Assembly (NCBI GenBank): GCA_041287495.1
Contig: JBEULE010000003.1
Location: 1 to 6,714, forward strand
Length of the DNA: 6,714 nucleotides
Direction of reading: 5' to 3'
Source: JAOABC01 sp041287495
GTDB taxonomy: Bacteria > Aquificota > Aquificia > Aquificales > Hydrogenothermaceae
Part shown: positions 5,688-6,714 of the stretch, piece by piece
Layout: every line of letters begins with the position of its first letter
How positions within the stretch are numbered: the first letter of the stretch is position 1
Translations under genes and position numbers: made by a program
Notes under the pieces: generated by a model
Database searches by the model: none
What the model was told of the DNA's origin: nothing
The model's input: the letters and a program-made list of their open reading frames with translations, nothing else

Positions 5688-6714
5688 TTACTCTCTTTCA
5701 AGTGCTACCACTTCAAATTCTTTATGGCTTTCAGCATAATTGAAAAATTTCTCAAGGTCTTCTCTTGTAACTTTGCCCTTTAGTTCTGTTTCAAGGTAAT
5801 TCAGCAAACTTTCTCTGCACATATAATGGACTATTTCTCTTGGTGTGTAGTAAAAACCGTATTCTTTATTAAATTTTGTCTCTTCGCCTTTTTTACCAGA
5901 TTTTAAAACTTGGACATACTCATCAAAGTTATCAGGTCTTATGGCATTAAGTTTTTCATAGATTTTTCCAAGGAGCTCCGGATCTAAGGCAACCTCTTTT
6001 TCAAGTGGTTCTTCTTCATTTACAGTGAAGTTATACCTGTCAAATACATCAAGAATACCATCTCCAATATCACCTTCTTTTGTTATGTTTTTGTTTGAGA
6101 AAAGTTCATTTGAAAGTAGTAGAATATTTACATTTACCCAATCAAAGTTATTAATTGGATCAAAAAGACCACCATTCAAAAATGGTATCTTACAATCAAA
6201 CCTACTATAATAATGGTCATCTGCGTTTCTGTCAGTTCTTAACGCTTCGTAAAATAGTGGTTCAAGAATGTCATTATAAAAATTCTGATAACTACCAAAT
6301 TCTTTGTTAAACAATTTTCTCATAAAATCCTTTGGACCAGTCCCCCATGGTTTTCCTTTTTCAGCTCCAAACCAGCCTTTCTTTTGTAAGAAATAAAAGT
6401 AGAGAAATACAGTCTGACCGAGAAGTTTTTTGGCAAAATCAATAGTATTTATGTTCTTTTTTTCAAATTCATCTTTGACTTTTTGATTTGATTTGATAAT
6501 TTTGTCAAGTTCAAGTTTTGTTTTGATAAAAAGGTCTCTGTATTTTTCAAAGAATTCTTTTGTTACTACTTCTACATCAAAGGCTTTTTCTAAATCTTCA
6601 AGAGTGGGTTTAAAATCATCGTTTTCAAGAATTTGGATAAATCTTGATTGAGCGGTATGGCTTTTTTCGTTTTTACCTACAAGAAAAGACCATCTTCTTG
6701 CAGGTGTAAATTCT
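5688..6714 (-). pseudogene. N-terminal piece of the broken R-M gene
   Basis: The frame is open from the window edge for 341 residues to the TAA at 5690-5688. The first ATG (6323-6321) is internal, because about 130 residues upstream also read as protein of this family: ARRWSFLVGKNEKSHTAQ, AFDVEVVTKEFFEKYRDLF, then IDFAKKLLGQTVFLYFLQKK and GWFGAEKGKPWGTGPKDF. After this come NDILEPLFYEALRTDRN, IPFLNGGLFDP and LLGKIYEKL, and finally YGFYYTPREIVHYMCRESL, the conserved lead-in to the methyltransferase fold (Y-Y-T-P-R-E-I-V). This is the helical region between nuclease and methyltransferase in Type IIG enzymes. The nuclease motif itself (PD-D/ExK) is not identifiable here and may lie beyond the edge. 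Confidence 0.85.

Larger units (their letters stand above)
4036..6714 (-). pseudogene. Eco57I-like Type IIG restriction-modification gene, 5'-partial and broken by four lesions
   Basis: An intact relative would be one large protein joining a nuclease/helical N-terminus, an adenine-N6 methyltransferase and a target-recognition domain, protecting or cutting DNA at its own site. Here the reading frame enters from the right edge and is interrupted by TAA at 5690-5688, a one-base insertion in the A6 run at 5517-5512, a one-base insertion in the A6-G6-T4 run at 5104-5089, and TAG at 4386-4384. Removing the two extra bases gives exactly 892 codons to the final TAA at 4038-4036, with all family blocks in order. 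All four breaks fall inside otherwise well-kept coding sequence, so the loss looks recent, or partly due to homopolymer sequencing error. The separate pieces are described in their own entries. Type IIG is inferred; a methyltransferase-only function cannot be excluded because the far N-terminus is outside. Confidence 0.85.

Noticed and set aside
6025..6210. Plus-strand 61-codon frame
   Set aside because: Complement of the N-terminal R-M piece; no start signal or recognisable motif.
1..6714. CRISPR arrays, tRNA or rRNA genes, intact insertion sequences
   Set aside because: No regularly spaced repeats, no cloverleaf or rRNA sequence, and no full transposase frame were seen on either strand.

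Overview
This is an AT-rich bacterial window in which every supported gene lies on the minus strand, so it reads from right to left. LpxD and a Skp/OmpH-like chaperone show a Gram-negative (diderm) cell. The Lys/Glu/Ile-rich proteins and low GC would fit Aquificota such as Sulfurihydrogenibium or its relatives; that taxonomic guess is inference from composition and style, not from a database match.

Right part (about 4036-6714): one long Eco57I-like (Type IIG / class I adenine-N6) restriction-modification gene whose 5' end is outside the window. It is broken by four separate lesions: an in-frame TAA (5688-5690), a +1 shift at an A6 run (5512-5517), a +1 shift in an A6-G6-T4 run (5089-5104), and an in-frame TAG (4384-4386). 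Undoing the two one-base insertions gives 892 codons ending at 4036-4038, with every expected block in order (YTPREIV, DPAVGSGAF, YGVDIDPGAVE, GNPPY, RSSGGRYFKVI, C-terminal target-recognition region). Immediately downstream are two more short relics of restriction-modification C-termini in other frames (3867-4088 and 3806-3877). The stretch therefore looks like a graveyard of R-M tails.

Left part (about 122-3797): a good sigma70-type promoter starts just past the last R-M relic and leads into a compact envelope/tRNA cluster: skp/ompH, lpxD (ATGA overlap), a 210-residue repeat protein of unknown function with a TTG start, and mtaB (start codon touching the previous stop). The first two genes serve the outer membrane (chaperone for outer-membrane proteins; lipid A synthesis). 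mtaB modifies tRNA A37. The repeat protein is unassigned.

Left edge (1-121): mtaB ends, and the bases beyond hold either the first 14 codons of another minus-strand gene or the relic of an IS607-like serine recombinase. Both readings are listed with low confidence.
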